A stretch of DNA of 64,000 bases from NCBI GenBank assembly GCA_007844125.1, contig CM017565.1, positions 7,762,885 through 7,826,884 of the forward strand. Direction: 5' to 3'. Below the pieces are notes generated by a model. The model had not been told where the DNA came from. It did no database searches and saw only the letters and a list, made by a program, of their open reading frames with translations. A program made the position numbers and the translations under genes. Position 1 is the stretch's first letter. Every line of letters starts with the position of its first letter. Source of the DNA: Sinonovacula constricta. Taxonomy: Eukaryota; Mollusca; Bivalvia; Cardiida; Solecurtidae. Positions 39,481 to 49,079 of this stretch are shown in pieces.

Positions 39481-40524
39481 TTGTTAGAAGCAGTCAAAAG
39501 TGCTAAGCTGGAGTCGGCTGATGACTTTCACACCTACATGAAGGAAACAACGCCCAAAACATCGACAATCCACGGTGCCACACAGATACCAAGGATATCG
39601 ATCTTCTACGGTGAAGCAGGTAAGGGTGAAGTTTCTTCTCCAACTTGGAAGTATGAGGTTAGATGTTTAATAAGTGAATGCACGTACTCGCCAGAACAAA
39701 TCCTTCTTGGCATTAGACGCTCTTGCAAAGGCGAGTCGGCAAATATTCTTAGAAGGCTTGGAACTAAAGCAAAAATCCAGGACATATTAGATAAATTTGA
39801 AAGTACATACGGACACGTTGAGACTCGTGAATCATTGCTAAAACAGTTTTATGCTCGCCAACAAAAAGTGTCTGAAAATGTAACAGAATACGCAGCAAGA
39901 CTTGAGGAAATATATTCCATTGCTTGCGATCAGGGTTCATTTCCATCTTTTAAATCTGGGGAACACATTTTGAAGAATGTCTTTTACCAGGGATTACAAC
40001 GTCCATTAAAACAAATGTGTACTTTTAAATTCGAAACTTGCCATGACTATGACAACTTCAAAATGGAAGTTCGTAAAATTGAGTCAGACTGTGAAACTGA
40101 GCTTAAAAAATCAAATGTATGCCAAAATGCTAGTTTTAAGAATAATCAAAGTACGGCAGGTGCTGATAGCTCTCAGTTCAAAGAGTTAAAGGGAATGCTT
40201 GAACAGCTGAACAGTAGGATAGATAAGATTGAGAGAAACCAGAGTTCACAGAATTATTTTGTGGGACAGCAACGCCAATTTGATAGGGCGTTTGTTACAT
40301 CAGAGGGTTACAATTCTAGAGGGCGTGGTCAATCAGTCAGAGGTCGTGGAAATGTACGAATGTCTACATCTCGACCGATTGCTGGCAATGCGTTTAAGCC
40401 GACAAACAGTGAATGCTTTAAATGCAATGAACGTGGTCATTTCTCCAGAAACTGTCCCAATGTTGATAGGATTTGTTTCAAGTGCAACGAAAAAGGTCAC
40501 CTTGCACGCACTTGCCCAAACTAA
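39481..40524 (+). CDS. gag: Gag polyprotein (capsid and nucleocapsid) of the gypsy element
   Basis: Structural protein that assembles the cytoplasmic particle and binds element RNA. About 347 residues. The first half is a globular capsid-like region. A charged coiled-coil-like stretch (LKGMLEQLNSRIDKIERN, about residues 235-255) precedes an RG-rich linker (about 278-295). Two CCHC knuckles follow, CFKCNERGHFSRNC (about 312-325) and CFKCNEKGHLARTC (about 332-345). The stop falls two residues after the second knuckle. The frame is open upstream to 39445 without an ATG. The first in-frame ATG is at 39538. An ATG at 39435 lies in another frame, so the true start, a splice or a frame error near 39460 is unresolved. 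Translation probably continues into protease by a -1 shift at 40515-40521. Confidence 0.9.
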   Translation: MLEAVKSAKLESADDFHTYMKETTPKTSTIHGATQIPRISIFYGEAGKGEVSSPTWKYEVRCLISECTYSPEQILLGIRRSCKGESANILRRLGTKAKIQDILDKFESTYGHVETRESLLKQFYARQQKVSENVTEYAARLEEIYSIACDQGSFPSFKSGEHILKNVFYQGLQRPLKQMCTFKFETCHDYDNFKMEVRKIESDCETELKKSNVCQNASFKNNQSTAGADSSQFKELKGMLEQLNSRIDKIERNQSSQNYFVGQQRQFDRAFVTSEGYNSRGRGQSVRGRGNVRMSTSRPIAGNAFKPTNSECFKCNERGHFSRNCPNVDRICFKCNEKGHLARTCPN

Positions 40525-40559
40525 TCAGTGTCTGTGCCGAGGGTCGTGTTATGGACACT
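40515..40559 (+). promoter_or_regulatory. Putative -1 ribosomal frameshift site between gag and pro
   Basis: The heptamer C CCA AAC (40515-40521) is in the gag frame and fits X XXY YYZ exactly. The gag stop TAA comes immediately after (40522-40524). Five bases downstream, AGTGTC (40527-40532) can pair with GACACT (40554-40559), giving a stem with a 21-nt loop. A -1 shift here enters the protease frame, which is open across this point. Site, spacing and structure are as in known retroviral and retrotransposon signals. Function is inferred. Confidence 0.75.
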
Positions 40560-41426
40560 AGTTACAGAAAAGACCCAAGCTTAATTGGAGAACCCACAGA
40601 GGTCAACATTGAGTGCAATGGCGAGTCTTCAAAAGCATTATGTGACACAGGGTCATGTGTTTCAACAGTTTCAAACACATTTTATAAAAACAAGTTGTCA
40701 TCATTAGAATTGCACGAAGTAGGTAACCTTTTGAAAATTGAGTGTGCTGATGGTAACGTTTTACCCTACAATGGTTACATTGAAGTGCCAATCAAAGTAG
40801 AAGGTATACCAAACTCGAAAGAAGTTGTTTGTTTGCTACTGGTTGTACCAGATACAGAGTACAACGGCAAAGTTCCCATTTTGCTAGGCACAAACATTTT
40901 AAACCATTTCATGGAAGAAGGGTTAGAATATTATGGCAATAACTTCTTAAGAAAAGCTGGATTGCACCACCAGTGGTACACTACTTTTAATTGCCTCATA
41001 TTGAGAAAAAAAGCACTAAAAAGGAACAATTACTGTTTGTCAATGGTCAAATCTGCAGAAACAGACACAGTTACAATTGGCCCAAATCAGACAATAACTT
41101 TAAAATGTATTACTGACAAAGAGTTGTTTCACTCCCATACCACTGTTATGATTCAAGACTCAAAAAGGTCATCTATCCCTGCATTTGTTGACATTACCCC
41201 AAGTTTGTATAACTATAGTGGTCAAAGACGTAACTTGTATGTTACATTGTCAAACATCACAACAAATACAGTAAATGTCGCACCTAAAGCAATTATTGGT
41301 GAACTACAGCTGGTAGATGTAGATAGCAGGTTACTTGAAACTGATGACGATTCAGATGATGATCCATTAAAGTCAGTTAATATTGCAGAAAATTTGTCGG
41401 AAGAACAAAGGGGTGGAACTGATTAA
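40521..41426 (+). CDS. pro: Protease region of gypsy Pro-Pol
   Basis: Retropepsin-type aspartic protease that would process the polyproteins. The catalytic motif DTGS is at 40644-40655, followed by the hydrophobic flap-to-core region and ILLGTNIL (about 40879-40902), equivalent to the second conserved block (ILG-like) of these enzymes. A linker of unknown role continues to DDDSDDDPL (about 41350). Frame relative to gag is -1, consistent with the frameshift site at 40515. The open frame extends upstream to 40473 inside gag, but that part is only a shadow. It stops at 41426, 44 bases after the pol frame opens. Confidence 0.85.
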   Translation, partial: LISVCAEGRVMDTSYRKDPSLIGEPTEVNIECNGESSKALCDTGSCVSTVSNTFYKNKLSSLELHEVGNLLKIECADGNVLPYNGYIEVPIKVEGIPNSKEVVCLLLVVPDTEYNGKVPILLGTNILNHFMEEGLEYYGNNFLRKAGLHHQWYTTFNCLILRKKALKRNNYCLSMVKSAETDTVTIGPNQTITLKCITDKELFHSHTTVMIQDSKRSSIPAFVDITPSLYNYSGQRRNLYVTLSNITTNTVNVAPKAIIGELQLVDVDSRLLETDDDSDDDPLKSVNIAENLSEEQRGGTD

Positions 41427-43629
41427 ACTCTTAGAAAGCCAGAAGACAGTATTTTCAAAAGGGGAAACTGACATTGGTACATGTAGTATCATGAAACATA
41501 GGATTGAGCTGTTAGATGAACGGCCTTTCAAACAAAGGCATCGGAGAATACCTCCTGCTATGGTAGATGAGGTTAGAAAGCACATTGAAGATCTTTTAGC
41601 TAGCAATGTCATCCGAAAATCAAAATCACCATGGGCATCTGCAGTAGTTCTTGTACGCAAAAAGTCAGGCAAATTAAGAATGTGTGTTGACTACAGGGCA
41701 TTAAACATTCGCACAGTTAGTGATTCATACGCACTTTCAAGACCAGAAGACATGTTTGATTGCTTATATGGCTCATCTTGGTACTCGACCATCGATATGA
41801 AACATGGTTACTATCAGATTGATGTCGAGGAAGAGCATAAAGAACGAACTGCCTTTACACTAGGACCATTAGGTTTTTATGAGTTCGAAAAACTTCCCCA
41901 GGGGTTAAAAAATTCACCTTCAACATATCAAAGGGTTATGGAAGAGTGTTTAGGCGAGTTGAATATGGAAATTTGTATAATCTATTTGGATGATTTGGTC
42001 ATTTTTAGCAAGACATATGAAGAACACTTAGAAAGGCTCAAACTTGTTTTAGGTAGATTAGAAGATTGTGGGTTAAAATTGTCCCCTGAAAAGTGCTATT
42101 TCATGCAGAAAGAGGTAACATTTCTAGGGCACGTAGTCAGTGCAGAAGGTTTGAAAACAGATCCTAGCAAAATAGAAAAAAATAAGAACTATCCAAGACC
42201 TGAAAATGCTGAAGAGTTGAGGTCATTTCTCGCTTTCTGCAGCTATTACAGAAAGTTTGTTAAAAACTTTTCAAAGGTCACGCAGCCGTTAGCTAGTTTG
42301 TTACCGCCAACTACCCCAAAGAAAAGGTCAAAAGTAGACGCAGTTTGGCAATGGGGAGAAGAGCAAGAACGGACGTTCATGCTATTAAAAGAGATTTTGA
42401 CGAATCCCCCGGTGTTAGCTTACCCAGATTTTGACAGTGAGTTTGAGTTGCACACAGATGCATGTTCAAAAGGTCTTGGTGCAATTTTGTATCAAATCCA
42501 GGAGGGTCAAAAAAGAGTTGTTGCTTACGCAAGTCGTTCTCTTACAAAGTCTGAAAAGAACTATCCTGCTTTTAAACTAGAATTTTTAGCGCTAAAGTGG
42601 GCCATTGTGGATAAATATTCAGATTATTTGATGCCAATACGGTTCACAGTCTATACGGATAACAATCCCTTAACGCATATTTTAACATCGGCAAAGCTTG
42701 ACGCAACTGGTCAACGTTGGGTGTCAGCTCTTAGCAGTTACACATTTGATATATTGTATAAGCCTAGCATTAATAATGTTGACGCTGATTGTATGTCAAG
42801 GTATCCACATGACAAGGTTAACGATGAGTACAGAAAATTAGATTGTGAAACGGTTAAGGCAATTTGTTCATGTATTTATGGTCCGTATATTGACGTTTTG
42901 CCCGCTGCATCGTTAAACCTAATTGACTTAACAGGTGTAGAAAACCTTGCAATGTCTCAACTAGAAATGAGAGAGCTAAGAAAAGCGCAAAGATCAGATG
43001 CTATTGTTGGACCTTGGTTAAGAGCCGTAGTTGACAAAACATTCCCTAAAGACAGGTTTTGGAAAACTGATAAGATTCACCGTACCATGTCTAGACATTT
43101 TGACCAGTTTAAGGTTATTCGTGGTCTCTTATATAGAAAAGTTGAGATCAATGAGGAAAAGGTTTATCAGCTGGTTTTACCAGGTATGTATAAGAAAGAA
43201 GTTCTGAAAGGATTGCACGATGACGTGGGTCATCCTGGAAAGGAGAGGATGGTTTCATTGGTCAAAGATAGATTCTATTGGCCCAGTTATACTGTAGATG
43301 TTCAGAACTATGTCAAACATTGTGATCGTTGCATGAGAGCCAAGTCAGGCACCAATGACAGGTCACCATTAGTAAATATAACTTCAACATACCCATTAGA
43401 ACTTATTTGTATTGACTTTCTCAAAGTAGATGTTTCAAAGGGTGGCATTGAAAACATTCTCGTGATGACAGATCATTTTACTAAGTTTGCAGTGGCAGTG
43501 CTCACGAGAAATCAAACTGCCAAGACAACAGCGGATGTTCTTCTTAACCATTTTATCTACACGTATGGCATACCCACCAGAATATTGTCGGATCAAGGTC
43601 AAAATTTTGAATCAGCGGTGATAAAATAG
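41383..43629 (+). CDS. pol: Pol: reverse transcriptase, RNase H and integrase N-terminal half
   Basis: RT fingers and palm from about residue 45: [15 protein letters not shown], the [13 protein letters not shown] aspartate block, [16 protein letters not shown], and YLDD at 41983-41994 with the metal-binding aspartates. RNase H follows: HTDACSKG (Asp at 42457), then KLEFLALKW and YTDNNPL. Integrase starts with an HHCC zinc finger ([10 protein letters not shown] ... HCDRCM, about 43210-43350), then catalytic Asp at 43414 and Asp at 43591. The frame ends at an in-frame TAG (43627-43629) inside the integrase core. Relative to pro the frame differs by one base, with the switch mapping to a GGGG run at 41410-41413. 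Confidence 0.9.
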   Translation: MQKICRKNKGVELIKLLESQKTVFSKGETDIGTCSIMKHRIELLDERPFKQRHRRIPPAMVDEVRKHIEDLLASNVIRKSKSPWASAVVLVRKKSGKLRMCVDYRALNIRTVSDSYALSRPEDMFDCLYGSSWYSTIDMKHGYYQIDVEEEHKERTAFTLGPLGFYEFEKLPQGLKNSPSTYQRVMEECLGELNMEICIIYLDDLVIFSKTYEEHLERLKLVLGRLEDCGLKLSPEKCYFMQKEVTFLGHVVSAEGLKTDPSKIEKNKNYPRPENAEELRSFLAFCSYYRKFVKNFSKVTQPLASLLPPTTPKKRSKVDAVWQWGEEQERTFMLLKEILTNPPVLAYPDFDSEFELHTDACSKGLGAILYQIQEGQKRVVAYASRSLTKSEKNYPAFKLEFLALKWAIVDKYSDYLMPIRFTVYTDNNPLTHILTSAKLDATGQRWVSALSSYTFDILYKPSINNVDADCMSRYPHDKVNDEYRKLDCETVKAICSCIYGPYIDVLPAASLNLIDLTGVENLAMSQLEMRELRKAQRSDAIVGPWLRAVVDKTFPKDRFWKTDKIHRTMSRHFDQFKVIRGLLYRKVEINEEKVYQLVLPGMYKKEVLKGLHDDVGHPGKERMVSLVKDRFYWPSYTVDVQNYVKHCDRCMRAKSGTNDRSPLVNITSTYPLELICIDFLKVDVSKGGIENILVMTDHFTKFAVAVLTRNQTAKTTADVLLNHFIYTYGIPTRILSDQGQNFESAVIK

Positions 43630-43935
43630 CTATGTCAAGTTTTGAACATTGAAAAGTCTAGGACAACTCCATATAACCCTAGGGGCAATGGCATTACAGA
43701 ACGTTACAATAGGACATTGCTATCTATGTTAAGAACCCTTGAAGAAAGTAAAAAGTCTAATTGGAAAGATCATGTTGGATCTTTATGTTTTGCGTATAAC
43801 TCAACCAGACATGAATCCACTAAGTTTACTCCTTTTGAACTAATGTTTGGGAGAAAGTCAAAGTTGCCGATAGACATGAAATTCAATTTAATTGATGATA
43901 GTGATTTGAAAACAGACTATGTCAAAGCAGTTTAA
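43630..43935 (+). pseudogene. pol: Pol continuation: integrase core after the TAG
   Basis: The same frame as the upstream Pol continues directly after TAG. The third catalytic residue (Glu at 43699, in NGITERYN) lies 36 codons after the second Asp, the DD35E spacing of gypsy integrases, so the TAG is a base substitution and not an indel. The blocks SLCFAYNSTRH and TPFELMFGRKSK follow. The frame ends at 43935, having lost register with the next segment. Confidence 0.85.
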
Positions 43936-44833
43936 AGAAAGGCTTGAAATGGTTCATGATATTGCAAATAAGCATCTTGACAAAGCCCGAGTAAAGCAAA
44001 AGTCTGATTATGATAAGAAGGCAAAAGCTGCAAGTCTAAGAATAGGACAAAATGTATTGGTAAAAAGGTTAGCTTTTCAGGGTCCACACAAAATTAAAGA
44101 CAAATATGAAGAAGAAATTTATCAAATTATTGGCCAGAAAAGTGACGGGTTACCAGTCTTTGTCGTAAAAGCACCTAATGGTGAAACAAAGGTTTTACAC
44201 AGAAACCATTTGTTGCTTATTGAGGACGCACCAGAGTGTGCACGGTCAAATGATAAAGAAAGTGAAAGACCAACCCCTAAGCCAAGAAAAAAGGCTATGG
44301 TCAATGGCAGAAAACCCGCGACAATAGATACAAGACAGAAAGTTGAGAAAAGTATGGTTGTTGATATGAAAAATGATGAATCCAGTCAATCTGATTTTGT
44401 ATCTTTCAGGAACAAACCAGAAGCACCGGCCGGTGATGTGTACATTGATGTCGTAAGCAAAGACGAGTCGTCGGTAGATAAGGAACTAGGAGGTCATTCA
44501 TCTAATGATGATGATGGTGGTGGTGATAATGATGATGATGGTGTTGGTGATGATGATAATGCTGATGCCAATGATAGGGATGATCACCATGATGATGTTT
44601 TGAATGAGAATGATGACGCTAGTGATGATGAGGGTGCTAGGCAAATGACTAAACAAAGGGTTACAGGTTCAAGTCTTCGCCGTTCACGGAGAAAAAGAAA
44701 CCCTCCCGATAGATATGGTGACTTCGCGTTGTCACAACAATTGGTCAAAAATGAAACCTTTAAGCAACTGCTGAATTTACATGCTGAAAGCAGCAAAGCA
44801 ACGCTCAAGCTTCTGGACAGTTTTATGTCTTAA
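43919..44833 (+). pseudogene. pol: Pol C-terminus: GPY/F-like integrase end and acidic tail
   Basis: Opens in a different frame, overlapping the previous segment by 17 bases. The text (KQFKERLEMVHDIANKHL ... GQNVLVKR, GPHKIKDKYEEEIYQI, VLHRNHLLL) is the C-terminal DNA-binding, GPY/F-type region of gypsy integrase, so a one-base frame change lies within 43919-43936. After it comes a low-complexity acidic region built from GAT/GGT codons (about 44500-44640: runs of D, G, N), then a basic RRSRRKRNPP block and a short C-terminus. The acidic tail is unusual compared with the common length of this region. Confidence 0.8.
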
Positions 44834-45119
44834 TATAGCCATGTAGATATTTTTTTTAACAATGTGAGTGTAAATATTGCATTTTTAGTATCAATAGAGA
44901 AATAACTGAGATATATTTCCATGTTAATTGGGATGGGAAAATTAAGTCCTTGAATGTTTACTAAGGTATGGATTCACGTTATTGTACATATTTTTTTAAA
45001 TTAATTTTTTGTCATATTGCAAAATTGGTTCTATAGTCGGACCAGAGACGACTATCGAAGTATTTTTGTAATACTCTCTCTTTAAAAGTCGGGACGACTT
45101 TTCCAGGAGAGGGGGAGTA
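44834..45119 (+). promoter_or_regulatory. Gypsy 3' untranslated region and polypurine tract
   Basis: Noncoding. It ends with AGGAGAGGGGGAGTA (about 45105-45119) immediately before the 3' LTR, the expected primer for plus-strand DNA synthesis. A short inverted pair (AAAGTCGGGACGACTTT, 45084-45100) precedes it. Confidence 0.85.
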
Positions 45120-46094
45120 TGTAGTAGTGTGGATATTTTGTATTTGTTGTATTTAGTTTAGTATTTTCATATTATTCATGAAAATATAATTTAGTGTAGT
45201 ACATGCATGTATTCATAATTTAGTGTAGTGCCTTTTTAGACAAAGTAGTAACCATCCGGGTATTTTAGCACACGAGCAGCTCGTGTTTGTTTAGTTCGGT
45301 ACAGAGTGGTTTGACACGTTGTCAGTTACTCGCTAGCCGTTGTAAGGGTAAGTTTAATTTTCTTATTGACTTGGGTGTGGTTGGTTTACTTTAAATATCT
45401 GGTTCTTGTTGAAGCTTATTTCTGTTTTCTAAAGTTATCAGGTACAAATACAGTTTATTAATTAGATACGTTTGTTAAATGGTTTGATATTCCATTTGAG
45501 TAATGGTGTTGTATTTGGCAAATTTTGGACTGACATGACTGACTGTACTTAAAGCTCAAATTAACAATTTGTATTAATTTATGTTAATATTAACAACTAT
45601 CTTTAATTGCATGATTGTTGCAGCTTAATCCACGTAAGGCCGTTGGTTGAAAGAGAATTGGAACCCATATGTCACGAGACACATAGTCTCTGTAAGTGTA
45701 TTTCACAATGAATTGATACAATATTTTAGTTTACATGTATTTACTTTTAATATTCACATAATCATGTTTTAAACTATATCCTGGAGCATATTGCTAGAAA
45801 CTTATTTAAGCGTCATATTTAAGGAATCTTGTGCTGTACTTCAAAAGGTAAAATTGTATTACTATATATTGGCAATTGACGCTAAATGTTGGTTTAATAG
45901 GACAGACTATGGTTGAACTATATTGTGTGTATTTCCTATTATAAATCACTAAGATATTGTATAATGTATATTGTATAATTCCTATATAATACACGTGTGT
46001 AATAATTATATATGTAATATGTTGCAGGACGATTATTATAATATAGAGATCGCAAGGGTTGTATTCACTCACCCCTTTATATAAGCGAGTAACA
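45120..46094 (+). repeat. 3' LTR (975 bp)
   Basis: Direct copy of 37551-38527 at about 99% identity. The palindrome recurs at 45270-45286. It is followed by the TTTA target duplication and the remainder of the R repeat. Confidence 0.95.
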
Positions 46095-46143
46095 TTTAAA
46101 TATCTGTTAGAGTTTTGATAGGACCTTTTCTTATTTACCTATT
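46095..46143 (+). repeat. R repeat, right part after the gypsy insertion
   Basis: TTTAAATATCTGTTAGAGTTTTGATAGGACC through CTTATTTACCTATT. It is identical to the unoccupied sequence at 54387-54435 and completes the R copy started at 37177. Confidence 0.9.
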
Positions 46144-46352
46144 CTACGTTTTGCCTTTCTACACGACTCCTCCCTGTCACCTTATAAAGCTTATGTCTCA
46201 AGGTCAGACTCTATTTCTGACCTATGCAACTTGCACATTGCTGCTTTACAGGTCTCTGAATGTACAAAAAAGAAACTACTACGAAGAACAAACCTAGATA
46301 TTTATCACAATACTTACCACTTATCAGTACAAACCATATAATAACTGTATCA

Positions 46353-46560
46353 GCCGCAATAGCTCAATTGGTAGAGCGTCGGCTTGCAGATCGGGAGGAC
46401 GCAGGTTAAAATCCCGGCCGGGTCAAACCAAACACTTTAAATTTGGTAGTAGCCTGGCTCTTCGATGTCAGTATAGTGGACCGGCCGTGTTCAGTCCCTG
46501 GACACCTTATAAGTACCGCTTTGCTATAATGATAGAAATGTCGCTGCACAGTATCGGCAA
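46353..46560 (+). mobile_element. tRNA-derived SINE
   Basis: The head carries pol III boxes: A box TAGCTCAATTGG (46360-46371) and B box GGTTAAAATCC (46404-46414). The anticodon region shows TTGCAGA, which would be tRNA-Cys (GCA), but acceptor and anticodon stems do not pair and no CCA context exists, so this is not a working tRNA gene. The tRNA-unrelated body begins near 46425. The 3' limit is uncertain. A 110-bp part (46386-46495) recurs perfectly, inverted, at 37067-37176. Confidence 0.75.
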
Positions 46561-46987
46561 AAAATGCCGGCAAATCCCATCCCATAAAACAGTTGAACAG
46601 ATCTGAATCTTATGCAACCACCAAGTGCTATAAAGAAGGAATATAACTGATTAATCTATACTGTAATTACCTCCATATCAACTTCCCTAACCAATGCCAA
46701 AAAGGAAATATACCACACACAGCAAAACGAAGTCTACATTTCACTGAAAGTTTGAACACATTTATATTTTGGTATAACGATATACATTAAACGGAACATG
46801 TATTTCATGCAACTAAGAGCATTTGAACTACAAACTTGAGCCCCACCTTTAAATTTATATACTGGACGAGTTGTATAGTACAACTGGACTGCAATTACGT
46901 GGTTTTTATTGACCTTCAGAACCCAAAATTAGTCCTATGTATGGCATATTGCATCTAAGTCTACTGATTATGCTGTAATAAGTGAAA
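46561..46987. other. AT-rich DNA, nothing recognised
   Basis: No supported feature was found here. Confidence 0.5.
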
Positions 46988-47222
46988 AGGTAAATAAGAA
47001 AAGATAAATAAGAAAAGGTCCTATCAAAATTTTCACAGATATTTAAATTTTCATCTACATCAAGAGAAAACCAAACAGGGTAAATGTGACAAAAACACAG
47101 AGACGAGACGTAACACACAAAAAAGAAAAAAAACACATCAGTTACCGCCTTGGAACAGTCATTCGGCAAAAGGACCGACTGGTGTTCTTAAACCTGGTTT
47201 GTCGAGCGCTCCAACCTCGCAT
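46988..47222 (-). repeat. R repeat, 5'-truncated copy
   Basis: On the minus strand it runs from the core (GCGAGGTTGGAGCGCTCGAC, CCGTTCC-like, GGCGGTAACTGATG) to the intact tail (GGACCTTTTCTTATTT). It has a duplicated tail string (GATAAATAAGAAAAG) at its end. Confidence 0.8.
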
Positions 47223-47663
47223 TACTTTACAATACATTTCAGCAGCCGGACATATATGACGTTTTATCAGAAGCACTTGCCACTTTACGAAATGTTCTAT
47301 TTGTAACCGCACCTTCACCCAGTGTATGAATATAATAAGTGGCAGATGGATTTGCGTAAATTCATGAAATCTTTCGTTTCTCCCCTTGTTCGATCGGGGT
47401 GCTTTTGACTAAAATGTAATACTCACCTAGTATTTAAGTAATTTTTATACTTTACATAATTGACATTTTGAAGATTTTGATAAAGTGTTTTAAATAGCGG
47501 ACATATGGTCATTATGTTTATTATTTTAAATGTATCAAAATGTTTTGTGTTTATTTAATCTTTAAATCTAGTTAAGTTTATTTTCATATTTGAATTGAAA
47601 AAAAAACATGTAGCAACTAACAAGTCAATCAATACTGATAAACAATAAAAGATAACTTTGTCT
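47223..47663. other. AT-rich DNA, nothing recognised
   Basis: No supported feature was found here. Confidence 0.5.
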
Positions 47664-47897
47664 CTAACCGGTTGAATGCAACACCCTAAGTGGGTAGGAG
47701 GGTGATGTCTTGCCAGTCTTTGTTTTATGGATGACCATATTGTTTATTCTTCCAGTCATCCTGACATGGGCTGGCCAAACTGCCACTTTATCATCATTCA
47801 CCCAACAGTCTGGGAAAATAGCGACTTCGTGGGTGTCAGTAAATTCTACTTGCACATAAATAGATAGAATTGTATTCGTATGCCAGAGGCTTATCAA
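47664..47897 (-). CDS. Candidate exon, F-x-D ... W-x-x-[YW]P ... PVRVL-type domain
   Basis: The minus-strand open segment contains VEFTDTHEVAIFPDCWVNDD, then KVAVWPAHVRMTG and SYPLRVLHSTG. This pattern (FTD-x-EV-x-P-x-W, a WP pair, then YP[VL]RVL) resembles the N-terminal domain of multicopy invertebrate proteins that often carry DUF4806. That recognition is from general knowledge. A possible acceptor (CTATCTATTTATGTGCAAG, ending just before the VEF codons at about 47855) and a weak donor (CCG/GTTAGA near the end) suggest one internal exon of roughly 180 bp. No second exon was found. It may be a host gene or a mobile-element-associated copy. Confidence 0.45.
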   Translation of the reverse strand: MISLWHTNTILSIYVQVEFTDTHEVAIFPDCWVNDDKVAVWPAHVRMTGRINNMVIHKTKTGKTSPSYPLRVLHSTG

Positions 47898-48943
47898 TAC
47901 ACAAGCATTAAAGCATACATAAGTATCAATTATATATAAATATTAATTGTAAGTTGTTTAATAAAGTTACAATGGAAACAAGGGAACTAAATAGTAAATA
48001 GTAAATAAGAAGTAATAAGCTTTATAATTGTGATGCAATTAGAAGAGCTATATGTAGTGGTAAGAGTCTAACTCTAATGCATTGACACTAGTCATTAAAT
48101 ATATTTATAAGTTTTAATTTAGAACATAATAAGCTAAAGTTAGCTGTACGTTGCTCAAATACTTTAAAAGTATAGGCAGCAAGTTTTAAATTTATTTGTT
48201 CACTTGTACTTGTAAACAATTCTCGAAACTTAATGGTGTTTGTCCAGAAAAAAAATGGCCTTTAATTAAATATTTCTAATTTCTGCATATATCGGACACT
48301 CTAAAACAAAATGAAATTAATGATAGTATTTACATTTTCTTTCACAGACCTAATCTGGATTAGGTTTATGCCAACGCCCTGTTCCTACCTCTGGTCTATG
48401 TAATGACACTATGAGCTTAGTCATTGCAACTTGTATTTTTGTACCCATACTGTGTCTAGATACATTTTAAAACTAAAATCAGCAAAAAGTATATATGTAA
48501 ATGCATTTGTAGAATTATTAATCTCCACATGCCAGTTTTTAATATAACAATCTTAGATTCTCTGTTTAAAGATATTTGTAAAATAACTAATTTTTGCTAC
48601 TCCTTGGTATAACCACACGTCTCTAAAGCCGTATGTTTCCAGTATAACTTTCCCGTATGAAGCCCACGACATTTTGTTTGTATTATTTCCATATCATGTA
48701 ACATAAGGATGTATGTGTTTTAATGTATTTTTTGTCTTCACTCTGTAACATCTTGAACCAATATTTTATTATTTTAACTAGTCTTAGTTGTCTAAGAGGC
48801 ATTCTACGTAACTCTCCATATACAAGTGAATTCTGTGTTTGGTTTTTTAACACCAAGTAATTGTTTACTCAAAAGTAAGTGTACACGTTCAACCATTGTT
48901 GCAATGTTACGATGCACATACATCCCTAATTGTATATGTATTT
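47898..48943. other. AT-rich DNA, nothing recognised
   Basis: No supported feature was found. A short open frame starting at 48826 runs into the LINE 3' tip and is not a gene. Confidence 0.5.
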
Positions 48944-49079
48944 TGGGTTTTTACGGCACACCGACACTTGATAGGTCATATGGCCCCGAATATGTGCTGG
49001 ATTTTGAGGGTGAGATTTCACTTTTGTTATGAACTGAAGCGCAAGTTTCTCTCGTCTTAGAAACAATGACGGCTCATTA

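Larger units (their letters stand above)
37551..46094 (+). mobile_element. Ty3/gypsy LTR retrotransposon (defective, recent)
   Basis: An 8,544-bp element bounded by direct LTRs that start TG and end CA, flanked by a 4-bp TTTA target duplication. Internally: primer-binding site, gag with two CCHC knuckles, aspartic protease, RT, RNase H, then integrase, and a purine-rich tract (AGGAGAGGGGGAGTA) abutting the 3' LTR. RT-RNase H preceding integrase defines Ty3/gypsy order. There is no env-like ORF. The 3' part of the last ORF is a GPY/F-like integrase end plus an acidic tail. LTR divergence is about five substitutions and two 1-bp indels over ~976 bp, so insertion was recent. Three breaks in pro-pol (near 41410, 43627 and 43919-43936) make the copy unlikely to be autonomous. 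Clade within gypsy is not assigned. Confidence 0.95.

Noticed and set aside
41383..41426. Second programmed frameshift between pro and pol
   Set aside because: No heptamer or structured element is evident, and the switch coincides with a homopolymer. An indel is simpler.
44834..45119. Possible env-like ORF downstream of pol
   Set aside because: No open frame of meaningful length lies between the Pol tail and the polypurine tract.
46353..46425. tRNA-Cys-like gene
   Set aside because: A and B boxes and a GCA anticodon can be seen, but the acceptor and anticodon stems do not pair and the sequence continues into a repeated body. It is a SINE head.
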